A stretch of 64,000 nt of DNA. Origin: Neorhizobium alkalisoli. GTDB lineage: Bacteria > Pseudomonadota > Alphaproteobacteria > Rhizobiales > Rhizobiaceae. The stretch covers positions 1-64,000 of the forward strand of contig NZ_PVBN01000003.1 in NCBI RefSeq assembly GCF_002968635.1, written 5' to 3'. The notes below the pieces were generated by a model. The model did no database searches and had not been told where the DNA came from. It saw only the letters and a program-made list of their open reading frames with translations. Shown one piece after another: positions 8,814 to 17,407 of this stretch (within the stretch, counting starts at the first letter, position 1; every line of letters starts with the position of its first letter). The position numbers were made by a program, and so were the translations under genes.

Positions 8814-10061
8814 ATGTCCAAACCCAGAACCATCGTGCCGTCCGGAGAGCCTCCGATCCGGGCGCTCCTCACCAGCGCACCCTTCAAGGCAGCGACGGAC
8901 GCCCTTGCTCAGACCCACACTCGCTTCATAGGCGAGTTGATCATGCTGACCGAAGTTCCCGCCCCACCCTTCAAGGAGGAGCGTCGCGGCAGCGCCTATC
9001 GCAACCTGCTGGAGGCAGCCAATCTCGAAGAGATCGCGATCGACGCCGTTGGCAACGTCACGGGCCTTCGCCGTGGCAATGGTGGTGGAGAACGGATGAT
9101 CGCCATCTCCGCGCATCTCGACACCGTCTTTCCAGAAGGCACGGACTTAACCGTCCGGCGCGATGGATACCGGCTTGCGGCACCGGGCGTCGGCGACAAT
9201 ACCCGAGGTCTTGCAACCATCCTCGCCTATCTGCGGGCGCTCGACGCCGCCGGGATCAGGACGCGTGACGACATCCTGGTGCTGGCAACTGTCGGCGAGG
9301 AGGGCGAAGGCGACCTACGCGGGATGCGGCATTTCTTTGCCGAAAGCGTCTACCGCGATCGCATCGCAGCTCTGATCTGCCTGGACGGACCGACCCCGGC
9401 GAACACCGTGGTTTCCGGAGGAACAGGATCGAAGCGTTACCGCGTCACGTTTCGCGGACCGGGTGGCCACAGCTTTGCCGACCACGGCATCGTCAATCCG
9501 ATGATCGCCGCCGCGCGCACGGTCGTTGAGCTCGGCCTCCTGTCCCTGCCCGACGACCCGAAGACGACATGCAGTTCCACGGTGATAGAGGGTGGCAACT
9601 CGGTCAACGCGATTCCGGCGGAAGTCTCGCTGATGGTGGATCTGCGCTCCAATTCTCCATCAGAACTGGCGGATCTCGATGCACGCTTCCGGGGGATCGT
9701 GCTGCAGTCTTGCCATGTGGAGAATGATAGCCGTTCGATCGAGAAGGGAGCAATCGCGGTCGAGATCGTGCTGATCGGTGATCGACCTGCTGGGGAGACG
9801 GCGGAGGGCGAACTGACGCGTTGCGCGGGAGCTGCCATCGAGGCGATCGGCGAGACGCCGGTGTTCGGGTCGTTTTCGACGGATGCGAACGTGGCCATGA
9901 GTTTAGGCATTCCGGCGGTGACGCTCTCATGGGGCGGTGAAGGTGGCAATGCCCATGCGCTCAGCGAATGGACGGACGTGAATCCGGAAAAATCGCTGCC
10001 CGGCATGTCCGTCGGGCTGGCCGTGATGCTTGCCTGCGCCGGCATCGATATTGGCCAATGA
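8814..10061 (+). CDS. M20-family metallopeptidase
   Basis: This 415-residue zinc hydrolase of the M20/M25/M40 family cleaves amide bonds of peptides or N-acyl amino acids. Visible metal and catalytic residues are HLDTVF (H101, D103), GVGDN (D128), GEEGEGD (E162, E163) and a late histidine in GGNAHALSEW. GPGGHSF lies at the start of the lid dimerisation domain. There is no signal peptide, so it acts in the cytoplasm. It begins two bases after the ABC ATPase stop, so it is in the same operon and probably acts on the imported compound. Confidence 0.88.
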   Translation: MSKPRTIVPSGEPPIRALLTSAPFKAATDALAQTHTRFIGELIMLTEVPAPPFKEERRGSAYRNLLEAANLEEIAIDAVGNVTGLRRGNGGGERMIAISAHLDTVFPEGTDLTVRRDGYRLAAPGVGDNTRGLATILAYLRALDAAGIRTRDDILVLATVGEEGEGDLRGMRHFFAESVYRDRIAALICLDGPTPANTVVSGGTGSKRYRVTFRGPGGHSFADHGIVNPMIAAARTVVELGLLSLPDDPKTTCSSTVIEGGNSVNAIPAEVSLMVDLRSNSPSELADLDARFRGIVLQSCHVENDSRSIEKGAIAVEIVLIGDRPAGETAEGELTRCAGAAIEAIGETPVFGSFSTDANVAMSLGIPAVTLSWGGEGGNAHALSEWTDVNPEKSLPGMSVGLAVMLACAGIDIGQ

Positions 10062-10068
10062 TCGAGGG

Positions 10069-11541
10069 ATGAGCGAGATGCAGGAACACAAGGTCGCCAC
10101 GGCGAGGCGCAACGATTTTCTCGATGCCAGCCATATTTCACGCTGCGCCAACGCAAAGGCTCAGGCCTTTATCGATCTCAGCGACCGCGTATGGGGCATG
10201 CCGGAGCTGCGTTTCGAGGAGTTGCGCTCGGTCGAGGAGCATATCGCGGCAATGGAAGCCGAGAGCTTTCAGGTGACCCGCGGCATCGCGGGCATCAGGA
10301 CGGCCTTTATGGCGGAAGCGGGAGAAGGGGACGTTACCATCGGCTTCCTCGGCGAATTCGATGCTCTGGCCAATCTTTCCCAAGTGTCCGGCATCACCGA
10401 GCAGCGGGAGGTCGAGCCCGGTTCGAACGGTCACGGGTGCCATCACAACCTTCTGGGCGCGGCCTCGCTGCTTGCCGCCGTCGCCTTGCGGGATGCCTTG
10501 GCCGAGAGCGGTATCAGGGCGCGCGTCCGTTATTACGGATGCCCTGCCGAGGAGGGCGGATCCGGCAAGACATACATGGCCCGCGCCGGCGCATTCGACG
10601 ACCTCGATGCCGCGTTCTGCTGGCATCCCTGCGTCTACAATGCCGTCATGTCGTCCTCGACACTCGCCAATCTCCAGGCCTATTTCCGCTTCAGCGGCCG
10701 CGCGGCGCACGCTGCCATGAGCCCACAGGTCGGCCGTAGCGCGCTCGATGCCGTTGAACTGATGAATGTCGGCATCAACTACATGCGCGAGCACATGCCT
10801 TCGGAGGCTCGCGTACACTATGCCATCACCCAGACAGGCGGCATTTCTCCGAACGTTGTGCAGGCATCCGCGGAAGGTCTCTATCTCGTCCGGGCGCCTA
10901 AGCTTGCCGACGCCCGCACTCTGTTCGAACGCGTGCGCAAGATCGCCGAGGGCGCTGCGCTGATGACGGAAACGAAGGTGGAGATGATCTTCGACCGTGC
11001 AACATCCAACATCCTGCCCAACCGGGCGCTGGAGGAGGCGATGCATCGAGAATTCACGACGCTCGGCCCCCCAGATTTCGATTCCGCCGACTTCGAGTTT
11101 GCGGACAGGCTGCGGGCCGAAGCCCTCACCGAGGACGATGTTCGCGCGAGTGCGGAAGCATTCGGAGGGCCTGCCGACTATCCGAAGTCCCTGCATGACG
11201 GACTTCTGCCCCTTCCAGGGGAACCGGGACTGCTGTTCGGCTCGACGGATGTGGGTGATGTGAGCTGGGTCGTGCCGACGGCGCAGTGCCTGACGGCAAC
11301 GGCTGCGATCGGCACACCGTTCCATGCCTGGCAGGCGGTGACGCAGGGTAAGCTGCCGGCTGCCCACAAGGCCATGGTCACGGCCGCTAAGGTCATGGCG
11401 GCGACCGGCGCGAGGGTGGTGGCCGATCCGGAACTGTTGTCGCGGGCAAAGCAGGAACTCGCCCTCCGTCGAGGCGGAAAAGCCTACTTAACGCCACTTC
11501 CGGATGGCAGCGAGCCGCCTTCGACAGCAGCACGTCCGTAG
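10069..11541 (+). CDS. M20-family amidohydrolase, AbgB-like
   Basis: This 490-residue protein resembles AbgB, a subunit of p-aminobenzoyl-glutamate hydrolase. The marker motifs are GHGCHHNLLG, GCPAEEGGSGKTYM, STDVGDVSW and GTPFHAWQ. Cytoplasmic hydrolysis of an amide-linked amino acid is expected. ATG at 10069 follows the previous stop by seven bases; ATG at 10078 is an alternative with better spacing to GAGGG. In AbgB-like proteins the first metal motif usually reads GHGCGHN; here the second glycine is histidine. It is the last gene of the operon. The substrate is unknown; a different conjugate from that of the neighbouring M20 enzyme is likely. Confidence 0.85.
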   Translation: MSEMQEHKVATARRNDFLDASHISRCANAKAQAFIDLSDRVWGMPELRFEELRSVEEHIAAMEAESFQVTRGIAGIRTAFMAEAGEGDVTIGFLGEFDALANLSQVSGITEQREVEPGSNGHGCHHNLLGAASLLAAVALRDALAESGIRARVRYYGCPAEEGGSGKTYMARAGAFDDLDAAFCWHPCVYNAVMSSSTLANLQAYFRFSGRAAHAAMSPQVGRSALDAVELMNVGINYMREHMPSEARVHYAITQTGGISPNVVQASAEGLYLVRAPKLADARTLFERVRKIAEGAALMTETKVEMIFDRATSNILPNRALEEAMHREFTTLGPPDFDSADFEFADRLRAEALTEDDVRASAEAFGGPADYPKSLHDGLLPLPGEPGLLFGSTDVGDVSWVVPTAQCLTATAAIGTPFHAWQAVTQGKLPAAHKAMVTAAKVMAATGARVVADPELLSRAKQELALRRGGKAYLTPLPDGSEPPSTAARP

Positions 11542-11678
11542 CAACCAAGGGTATCATCTTCAAACAGAGGCCAGCGCGCAAACAAAGTTTCGGCACAGCG
11601 CGAACTCCGAGCAGTCGGTGCCGAACTGCGGGAGCCGGAAAAGGTTTCGGCTTTAAAAGTGTAGAGATGCCTCGATCT
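11542..11678. other. Intergenic stretch after the first operon
   Basis: I see no gene here. It lies between the AbgB-like gene and the leftward small cysteine-rich gene, whose 3' ends converge. No convincing terminator hairpin with a U-run was found. Confidence 0.4.
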
Positions 11679-11900
11679 CTAAATCACCGACTTTCCAGTC
11701 GTGCACAGCAGAGACGTGAGGACCTTGGTCAGAGCTGGAGCCCTTTCCGGATCTGCGTCCCAATCTGCGTCGGAGGAGCAGCGGAGGCAGGGAAGCCCGA
11801 TCGCTCCACAACCGCAGCCCCTGGTTCCCGTCCAAGGCTTGCTCGGATGCTCTTCGCACACCCAGCCGGTATCGTGGCATTCCTTGCATTGCCGCATCAT
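11679..11900 (-). CDS. Small cysteine-rich protein, probable zinc ribbon
   Basis: The 73-residue protein has the pattern CKECHDTGWVCEEHPSKPW, then CGCG and CLRC, eight cysteines in all with two histidines, arranged like one or two zinc-binding knuckles. Short proteins of this type, with the C-x2-C-x-D-TGWVCE-x-HP-x-PW block, are conserved and uncharacterised in alphaproteobacteria. Two adjacent ATG codons (11900, 11897) are possible starts; GAGG lies six bases before the second. A GTG at 11912 would add four residues. A frame overlapping in another phase has no such pattern. The function is unknown. The coding call rests on the cysteine pattern. Confidence 0.6.
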   Translation of the reverse strand: MMRQCKECHDTGWVCEEHPSKPWTGTRGCGCGAIGLPCLRCSSDADWDADPERAPALTKVLTSLLCTTGKSVI

Positions 11901-11912
11901 CAACCTCGTCAC

Positions 11913-12092
11913 GAGTGGGTCACGAATTCACCGGCCGTCGATACCGCAGTCGCGATGACGCGGTATTCGTCGTGGACTCAAACACAAATGACGAGGTCTT
12001 TTACCCTGCCAACGAGATTGGGACGAGAACATCAATCGAGCTAGATTGGCTTGCAACTCATGAAACGCAGCTAAGTGTGCTTCCTGCAGCCT
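11913..12092. other. Intergenic stretch with no supported gene
   Basis: This stretch lies upstream of the small cysteine-rich gene and downstream of the DUF309 gene. A rightward open frame starts at 11915, but most of it runs antisense through the DUF309 gene and shows no family motif, so I do not call it. Confidence 0.4.
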
Positions 12093-12650
12093 TTAGGTGC
12101 AGCACTGCGACTTTGATCCAAGGACGAAATCGAACACTGGTTCGGGAAGTCCCGGCGCCACGGGCCGCGATACGGCGGGCATTCTTGTGGCTACTTCCGC
12201 CAGGTCAGCCAGCGTGTCCGGCGCCATGCCGAGAGCGCGCGCAAAGGATACGTGGGGCACTTTCATCAAGTGACGGAGCAGCATTGCTGCGCGGCCAGCA
12301 TGACGCCCGGCTGCGCTGTATTTATTCTCGCGAATCTTCACGCCTGCGGCCGATAGCAAGATCAGCGCTTTGAGAAACGCCCGCTCAGAGCTGCCTCGAC
12401 CGGCCACTTGCCAAAGGGCTTCCCACGCTTCATGCGCTTCCCAGTAATAGCCGTGGTTGAAGAGATCTTGACCCCACACGAATGCGTCAGAAACAAGCGA
12501 CGCTTGAGCGGCGACGGGCATTGGCCCGATATGATAACTGTGGCCGGCGGGATCGCGCACGGGATGCGGCTGCCTTCCCGGCAGATATGCGTAGGCAGGA
12601 AAGCTCTTTTGCGGTAACAAGCGAAGCCGTCTTTTAACGCCAGTTGTCAT
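12093..12650 (-). CDS. DUF309 domain protein
   Basis: The 185-residue protein contains FNHGYYWEAHEAWEALW at about residues 59-75, the defining motif of DUF309, an all-helical family whose conserved E, H and W residues suggest a metal or small-ligand site. Its function is not known. A longer in-frame extension overlaps the kinase gene antisense-free but without motifs, so I start at ATG 12650 (MTTGVKRRL). A 6-bp inverted repeat, GGAATG/CATTCC (12653-12669), lies directly before the start. It is a single gene with no obvious operon partner. Confidence 0.8.
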   Translation of the reverse strand: MTTGVKRRLRLLPQKSFPAYAYLPGRQPHPVRDPAGHSYHIGPMPVAAQASLVSDAFVWGQDLFNHGYYWEAHEAWEALWQVAGRGSSERAFLKALILLSAAGVKIRENKYSAAGRHAGRAAMLLRHLMKVPHVSFARALGMAPDTLADLAEVATRMPAVSRPVAPGLPEPVFDFVLGSKSQCCT

Positions 12651-12813
12651 AGGGAATGAATAGCATTCCGGCGGCGCGGGTTCCATGAGGGGTTGCCGCA
12701 AAGACGATTTGCAAATCGTCTGGTCGCTTCCCGCTGATCCGCCATCGTCAAACGACAACCGGCAAGCTGCCGGAAACTGTCGAAGATGCAGAGCCGACAT
12801 CGTCTGAGAGGCG
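12651..12813. promoter_or_regulatory. Palindrome-rich gap between the kinase and DUF309 genes
   Basis: This 163-base gap holds several inverted repeats. GGAATG/CATTCC is at 12653-12669. At 12702-12721 there is a perfect 20-bp palindrome with half-site AGACGATTTG. CCGGCA/TGCCGG is at 12759-12773. GAGAGG/CCTCTC (12806-12824) spans the end of the kinase gene. None is followed by a clear U-run on the minus strand, so they may be protein sites or weak terminators. Confidence 0.45.
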
Positions 12814-14451
12814 TTATACCTCTCGGTGGGTCCGGGCAAGCTCCTGGAAAGCCTTGAAACTCGCGTAGCGCTTGTCATGGATCTCGGCGGTGGAGCCGTC
12901 TGCCGGGCTGTACACCGCCGCGACACCGCAGAGGCTTTCCATGGCGGAGCGGGCATCCTGGAACGCGCCGCCAGCGACTGCGCCGAGGATTGCGGACCCG
13001 AGCAGCACAGGCTCCTCCGAACTCGTCGCGACCACCTGCATGCCGCAGGCATCGGCGAGGATCTGGCGGACGAGATCATGCTGCCCGGCGCCGCCGCTGA
13101 TGACCACGCGTTGAACCTGCGCACCCGCCTCAGCCTGGGTTTCTATGATCTGTCGCAGGCCATAACCTATGCCGCAGAGGCCTGCGACATAGAGGGCGAT
13201 CAGGCTGTCGAATTCGTACTCCATTCCGAGACCCGCGATTATCGCTCTGGCATGGGGGTCGGCAAAAGGCGCGCGATTGCCGAGAAATTCTGGAACGACG
13301 TGCAGACCGCGGGCCAGTATGACGGCTTCGGACGCTTTGCTGACTTTTTCGGCGACGGCGTTTGCGATCAGGACCGGCAATGGTATGCGCTGTCTGGCGG
13401 CTCGTGCGTGCGCATCGGCCGCGGCGGGATGGAATGAAAGCAGCTGATCGATCGCAGCACCTGCAGCGCTCTGACCACCTTCATTGAGCCACATGCCCGG
13501 CACCATGGCTGAGTAATACGGCCCCCATACCCCGGGCACGAAGATGGGCGCTGCGGTCGATGTCATCGTGCAGGAGGACGTTCCGAACACATAGGCGAGA
13601 TTGTCCTCGGGTCTTCCGCCAATCCCGACGGTCCCGATACCGCCGGCGTGAGCGTCGATCATGCTGGCCGCAACCGCCGTCCCCGGCCTCAGCCCCATGG
13701 CCCGCGCGGCCTCTTCGGTCAGTCCTCGTCCAAGCGGCGTTCCCGGTTCGACGATATTCGTGCCGATGCGAATGAACTTCTCGTCTGCAAGCGCGCCGAG
13801 GCCAATCTTCTCGAAATAGGTCGGATCCCATCTTTGTTCATGCGCAAGGTACGTCCATTTGCAGGTTACGGTGCAGGTGGAACGGGCAAGATCCCCGGTG
13901 GCCTTCCAAGTCAGGAAGTCGGCCAGGTCGAAAAACTGCCATGCGGCATTGAAGGTTTCGGGGCGGTTCTCCTTCAGCCATAGGATTTTCGGCGTTTCCA
14001 TCTCGGGTGAAATCCGACCGCCGACATAGCGCAGGACATCGTGACCCATCTCGTTGATCCGTTCCGCTTGGGCGACAGCGCGGTGATCCATCCAGACGAT
14101 GATGTCCCGATTGCTATCTTCCGACGGGCCGACCGCCAGGGGACGCCCGCCTTCACCCAGCACCACGAGTGAACAGGTCGCATCAAAACCAAGACCGACA
14201 GCGCCAGCCGGATCAACTCCAGCCAAGGCTACCGCCTCCCGGATAACCGCGCACACGGCATGCCAGATTTCAGTGCTGGATTGCTCGACCAACGCGCCGG
14301 CTTCCCGAAATAATGTGATGTCCCGCTTGGCCACAGCGAGCATGCGGCCATCAAGATCGAACAGTCCGGCGCGCGCACTCCCGGTGCCGACATCGACGCC
14401 GATGAGATAGCGTAAAACCACGGGCACGGAAGGGTTGGCTGCATTGCTCAT
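12814..14451 (-). CDS. rbtK: FGGY-family pentulose kinase, probable D-ribulokinase
   Basis: This 545-residue FGGY sugar kinase has the N-terminal phosphate-binding motif LIGVDVGTGSARAGLFD and the C-terminal VVISGGAGQHDLVRQILADACG block. The DATCSLVVL and WMDHRAVAQAERIN segments are typical of the pentulose kinase branch that phosphorylates D-ribulose to D-ribulose 5-phosphate. The neighbouring ribitol dehydrogenase makes D-ribulose, which supports this assignment. It lies 56 bases after the dehydrogenase in a leftward operon with a sugar ABC importer. AAGAG precedes the ATG. Other pentuloses cannot be excluded. Confidence 0.82.
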   Translation of the reverse strand: MSNAANPSVPVVLRYLIGVDVGTGSARAGLFDLDGRMLAVAKRDITLFREAGALVEQSSTEIWHAVCAVIREAVALAGVDPAGAVGLGFDATCSLVVLGEGGRPLAVGPSEDSNRDIIVWMDHRAVAQAERINEMGHDVLRYVGGRISPEMETPKILWLKENRPETFNAAWQFFDLADFLTWKATGDLARSTCTVTCKWTYLAHEQRWDPTYFEKIGLGALADEKFIRIGTNIVEPGTPLGRGLTEEAARAMGLRPGTAVAASMIDAHAGGIGTVGIGGRPEDNLAYVFGTSSCTMTSTAAPIFVPGVWGPYYSAMVPGMWLNEGGQSAAGAAIDQLLSFHPAAADAHARAARQRIPLPVLIANAVAEKVSKASEAVILARGLHVVPEFLGNRAPFADPHARAIIAGLGMEYEFDSLIALYVAGLCGIGYGLRQIIETQAEAGAQVQRVVISGGAGQHDLVRQILADACGMQVVATSSEEPVLLGSAILGAVAGGAFQDARSAMESLCGVAAVYSPADGSTAEIHDKRYASFKAFQELARTHREV

Positions 14452-14507
14452 AATACTGGGCTCTTAAAGGTGCGCGGATATCAGACAAGCTTGCCGGCGG
14501 GCGTCGA

Positions 14508-15236
14508 TCAAAGATCAACGCTGTTTGGCAGGATCACAAGATCGCGGATCGTGATGTTGCGTGGTCGCGAAAGCATGAAGATCACGGCTTCGGCTACTTC
14601 CTTTGGCTGCATCAGGCTGCCGTTCGCGAGCGCTTCTTCCATCTTGGCCTTCGGCCAATCATCGAGCAAAGCGGTTACCACCGGGCCGGGCAGCACGGCA
14701 CCGACACGCACACCATATTGCGCTACCTGTCGGCGGGTCGAATGGACAAAGGCCTGAACCGCAAACTTAGATGCCGTGTAGATCGGTTCCCAAACCACCG
14801 GCACGACGCCGGCAATTGAACTTGTGAACAGGATGTCTCCGGATTTCTGGGCGATCATGTGCGGCAGCACCGCGTGAACTGACCGGAAAGCGGCATTGAT
14901 GTTGAGGTTCAGTACGCGGTCCCATTCGTCCGGGTCGCCTTCCGCGACCGGTCCGCCGACATAGGCACCGGCATTGGCATGGAAGATGTCGAGGCGTCCG
15001 CCGAGCTCGAGGACGCGAGGTAGGATGCCGGATAGTTCTTCACCATTTAGCAAATCCACCACCAGCGGCCGTGCGCGATCGCCCAGTTCTTTGCACAGTG
15101 TTTCGAGCTTGTCTCGGGCGCGATCGATCAACACGACGGTCGCACCTTCGGCAAGCAGGGCGCGGCTGCATTCCAGCCCAATGCCCGACGCGGCGCCGGT
15201 GACTGCGGCAACTTTACCCTTCATGAGTTCGGCCAT
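14508..15236 (-). CDS. rbtD: Ribitol 2-dehydrogenase (short-chain dehydrogenase)
   Basis: The 242-residue short-chain dehydrogenase has the NAD motif TGAASGIG near residue 15, HANAG, and the catalytic S and YTASK. Its length and long stretches (for example [20 protein letters not shown] and [19 protein letters not shown]) match from memory the Klebsiella ribitol 2-dehydrogenase, so the substrate call is unusually good for this family: ribitol + NAD to D-ribulose + NADH. AAGGAAA six bases before ATG supports the start. It lies between the ABC permease and the kinase, giving a complete ribitol-to-ribulose-5-phosphate route. Confidence 0.88.
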   Translation of the reverse strand: MAELMKGKVAAVTGAASGIGLECSRALLAEGATVVLIDRARDKLETLCKELGDRARPLVVDLLNGEELSGILPRVLELGGRLDIFHANAGAYVGGPVAEGDPDEWDRVLNLNINAAFRSVHAVLPHMIAQKSGDILFTSSIAGVVPVVWEPIYTASKFAVQAFVHSTRRQVAQYGVRVGAVLPGPVVTALLDDWPKAKMEEALANGSLMQPKEVAEAVIFMLSRPRNITIRDLVILPNSVDL

Positions 15237-15257
15237 GAGATTTCCTTCGACTTGTTT

Positions 15258-16520
15258 TTACGCGCGGCCATGGCTGAGGCGTGACCGGCGAGCGAGCGAA
15301 TCGACGATCACCGCAATCGCAAGCACAGCGCCTGTAATCATGTAGCGCAGGGATGAATTCAGGTTCAGCAAGGTAAGACCGTTGGAGATGGCCTGAATGA
15401 CGATGATGCCGAGTAAGGCCGAATACGCGCTCCCACGACCACCAAAGAGGCTGGTTCCGCCGATGACCGCCGCCGCGATCGCATTCAGATTGACGTCACC
15501 GGTGCCGGCCTGCTGGCTCGATGATGCCAGCCGCGACGCCGACAGGATGCCGCCAAGCGCTGCAAGGGTGGAGCACAGCATGAAGGCGCTCAGGTAGATC
15601 CGGCGGACATTGATGCCGGAGCGACGAGCAGCTTCCCGGTTTCCGCCGACGGCAAAGATCGACCGACCCCATTGTGTCTTTGTCAGTGCGTAATTCAGGA
15701 CTATAACCAGGGCGACAAGGAGCCCGAACATCCAAGGTACGCCGCGGCCGAGGTTCAGGTAGTATACGGCGAATTCCAGGCTGACGGTCAGGGCAGCCGC
15801 TTTCCCGAGCAGGATCGTCAAAGGCTGCGTTGACAGATTGGCCGACCGGCGGCGTTTGCGAACAGCGAAACCGACCATGACCATGACGAGCCCCGGCATC
15901 AAGGCTAACCCATGGGATATCCAGTCCGGCATCACCAGGATCTGACCGAAACGGACCAGCGGTGATGCATATGGCAGATTGATACTTCCAGTCGGCCCGA
16001 GAATGTAGAGCTGCAGACCGAGCAGCGCGAGGAGCCCGGCGAGCGTGGCAACGAAGCTTGGCATGCCCAGCCGATTGTACATCAAGGCGTAAAGCGCACC
16101 GATCAGGGCTCCAGTCACCAGCGCCGCGAAGATCGCAATGACCACGGGCAAGCCGGAATTGACCCAGAGAACACCGATGATGGCGGAAGACAGGCCACTC
16201 ATCGAGCCGACGGACAGATCGATCTCGCCAAGCAGAAGAACGCAGACGATGCCAAGCGAAAGGATGCCCACGGTAGCGCAATCAAACAGCAGATTTACCA
16301 GGTTGTTCGGTGCCAGGAAGACCGGGTTGAGAATGCTGAATACGATTGAGATAACAATCAGCCCCACCGCCACCGGCAACATGCCCAGGTCGCCCGACCG
16401 CACCCGATTGACAAAACTCCGCAGCGCGCCCGGCAGGCCATCGTCATGTCTGATCCGTTCGTCTCTGCGATCGAGAGCCTGATCCTTGTTTGCCACATCC
16501 TTTGGCATGTTGCGGTTCAT
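15258..16520 (-). CDS. Sugar ABC transporter permease (RbsC/XylH family)
   Basis: This 420-residue inner-membrane permease of the ribose/xylose (CUT2) type has about ten hydrophobic segments. Typical blocks are GEIDLSVGSMSGLSS in the middle and AVGGNREAARRSGINV followed by AIAAAVIGGTSLFGGRGS near the end. The N-terminal 35 residues are charged and cytoplasmic. Its ATG overlaps the ATPase stop as ATGA. With the enzymes around it, ribitol or a related pentitol is the likely cargo. Confidence 0.9.
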   Translation of the reverse strand: MNRNMPKDVANKDQALDRRDERIRHDDGLPGALRSFVNRVRSGDLGMLPVAVGLIVISIVFSILNPVFLAPNNLVNLLFDCATVGILSLGIVCVLLLGEIDLSVGSMSGLSSAIIGVLWVNSGLPVVIAIFAALVTGALIGALYALMYNRLGMPSFVATLAGLLALLGLQLYILGPTGSINLPYASPLVRFGQILVMPDWISHGLALMPGLVMVMVGFAVRKRRRSANLSTQPLTILLGKAAALTVSLEFAVYYLNLGRGVPWMFGLLVALVIVLNYALTKTQWGRSIFAVGGNREAARRSGINVRRIYLSAFMLCSTLAALGGILSASRLASSSQQAGTGDVNLNAIAAAVIGGTSLFGGRGSAYSALLGIIVIQAISNGLTLLNLNSSLRYMITGAVLAIAVIVDSLARRSRLSHGRA

Positions 16521-17335
16521 GTGGCACTCCCGTTCAGTCCATTGTGGCCCGTCCTGCGGTCAAGGCGACGCGATACGGAATTTTCCGTGGCTCCGGTGAT
16601 CGATGCAACCAGCTCTTGATTGGATGCGTCCGGGCGGAAGACGCCGTTGTTGCGACCGAGGCGCAATACCACGATGCGATCGGCGACAGCCCTGACATCT
16701 TCCATATTGTGGCTGATGATGATGACGCCGAGCCCACGGTCGCGGACGCGCTCGATGAGGTTCAGCACCTCGGCGGTCTGGGCCACGCCGAGAGCTGCCG
16801 TCGGCTCGTCGAGCATGATGATCTTCGGGTCGAGAAGAAGGGAGCGTGCAATTGCAACGGTTTGGCGCTGACCACCCGATAGCGAAGCGACCGGCTCTCG
16901 GACGGAGGGAATACGCGCAGCCAGCTCCTTCAAAAGAGTCCAGGCACGAACTTCCATGGCAACTTCATCGAGATTCCACGGCGACAGTTCGTGGCCAAGG
17001 AAGAGGTTTGCGACGACGTCGAGGTTTTCGCAAAGTGCCAGATCCTGAAAAACCGTGGCGATGCCAAGCTCGAGCGCGCGGCTGGGGCTATCAAGAGAGA
17101 CGGGCTGTCCGCAGAACTCAATTCTGCCGGAGGACGGCTGATGGACACCTGCAAGTATCTTGATCAAGGTCGACTTGCCTGCACCATTGTCTCCGACGAG
17201 GGCAACGACCTCCCCGGATTGCACTTCCAGATCGATATCCGTCAGCGCCGATACAGCTCCAAAATTCTTGGAGATACCAGTAAGCCGGAGGATGGGGTTG
17301 CCCTTCTCCGGGTTCGCTCGGTGTTCTTGCACCAT
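16517..17335 (-). CDS. Sugar ABC transporter ATP-binding protein, single domain
   Basis: The 272-residue ATPase has Walker A GDNGAGKST, signature LSGGQRQTV, Walker B KIIMLDEPTAAL and ISHNMEDV. Most CUT2 importers use a double ATPase of about 500 residues; this is a single copy like FrcA of the rhizobial fructose importer, so two copies must pair. I chose ATG 17335 with GAAAGAG upstream; a GTG at 17380 would start inside the stem-loop that follows the binding-protein gene and lacks a ribosome site. It is coupled to the permease by a 4-base overlap. Confidence 0.88.
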   Translation of the reverse strand: MVQEHRANPEKGNPILRLTGISKNFGAVSALTDIDLEVQSGEVVALVGDNGAGKSTLIKILAGVHQPSSGRIEFCGQPVSLDSPSRALELGIATVFQDLALCENLDVVANLFLGHELSPWNLDEVAMEVRAWTLLKELAARIPSVREPVASLSGGQRQTVAIARSLLLDPKIIMLDEPTAALGVAQTAEVLNLIERVRDRGLGVIIISHNMEDVRAVADRIVVLRLGRNNGVFRPDASNQELVASITGATENSVSRRLDRRTGHNGLNGSAT

Positions 17336-17366
17336 TGCTTGACGCTCTTTCGCGTTTTCGGAACCA

Positions 17367-17395
17367 GTCCGGACGAGCACAGTGCTCGGCCGGAC
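17367..17395 (-). other. Hairpin after the sugar-binding protein gene
   Basis: GTCCGG (17367-17372) pairs with CCGGAC (17390-17395) and CGAGCAC (17374-17380) with GTGCTCG (17382-17388). This gives a 13-bp stem with one A-G mismatch and almost no loop. No U-run follows in the direction of transcription. This fits a 3' stabilising structure that lets the binding protein be made in excess over the ATPase and permease. Confidence 0.6.
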
Positions 17396-17407
17396 ACTTT
17401 GAGATCG

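Noticed and set aside
11915..12373. A rightward 152-codon frame
   Set aside because: More than half lies antisense to the DUF309 gene, and the rest shows no motif or ribosome site.
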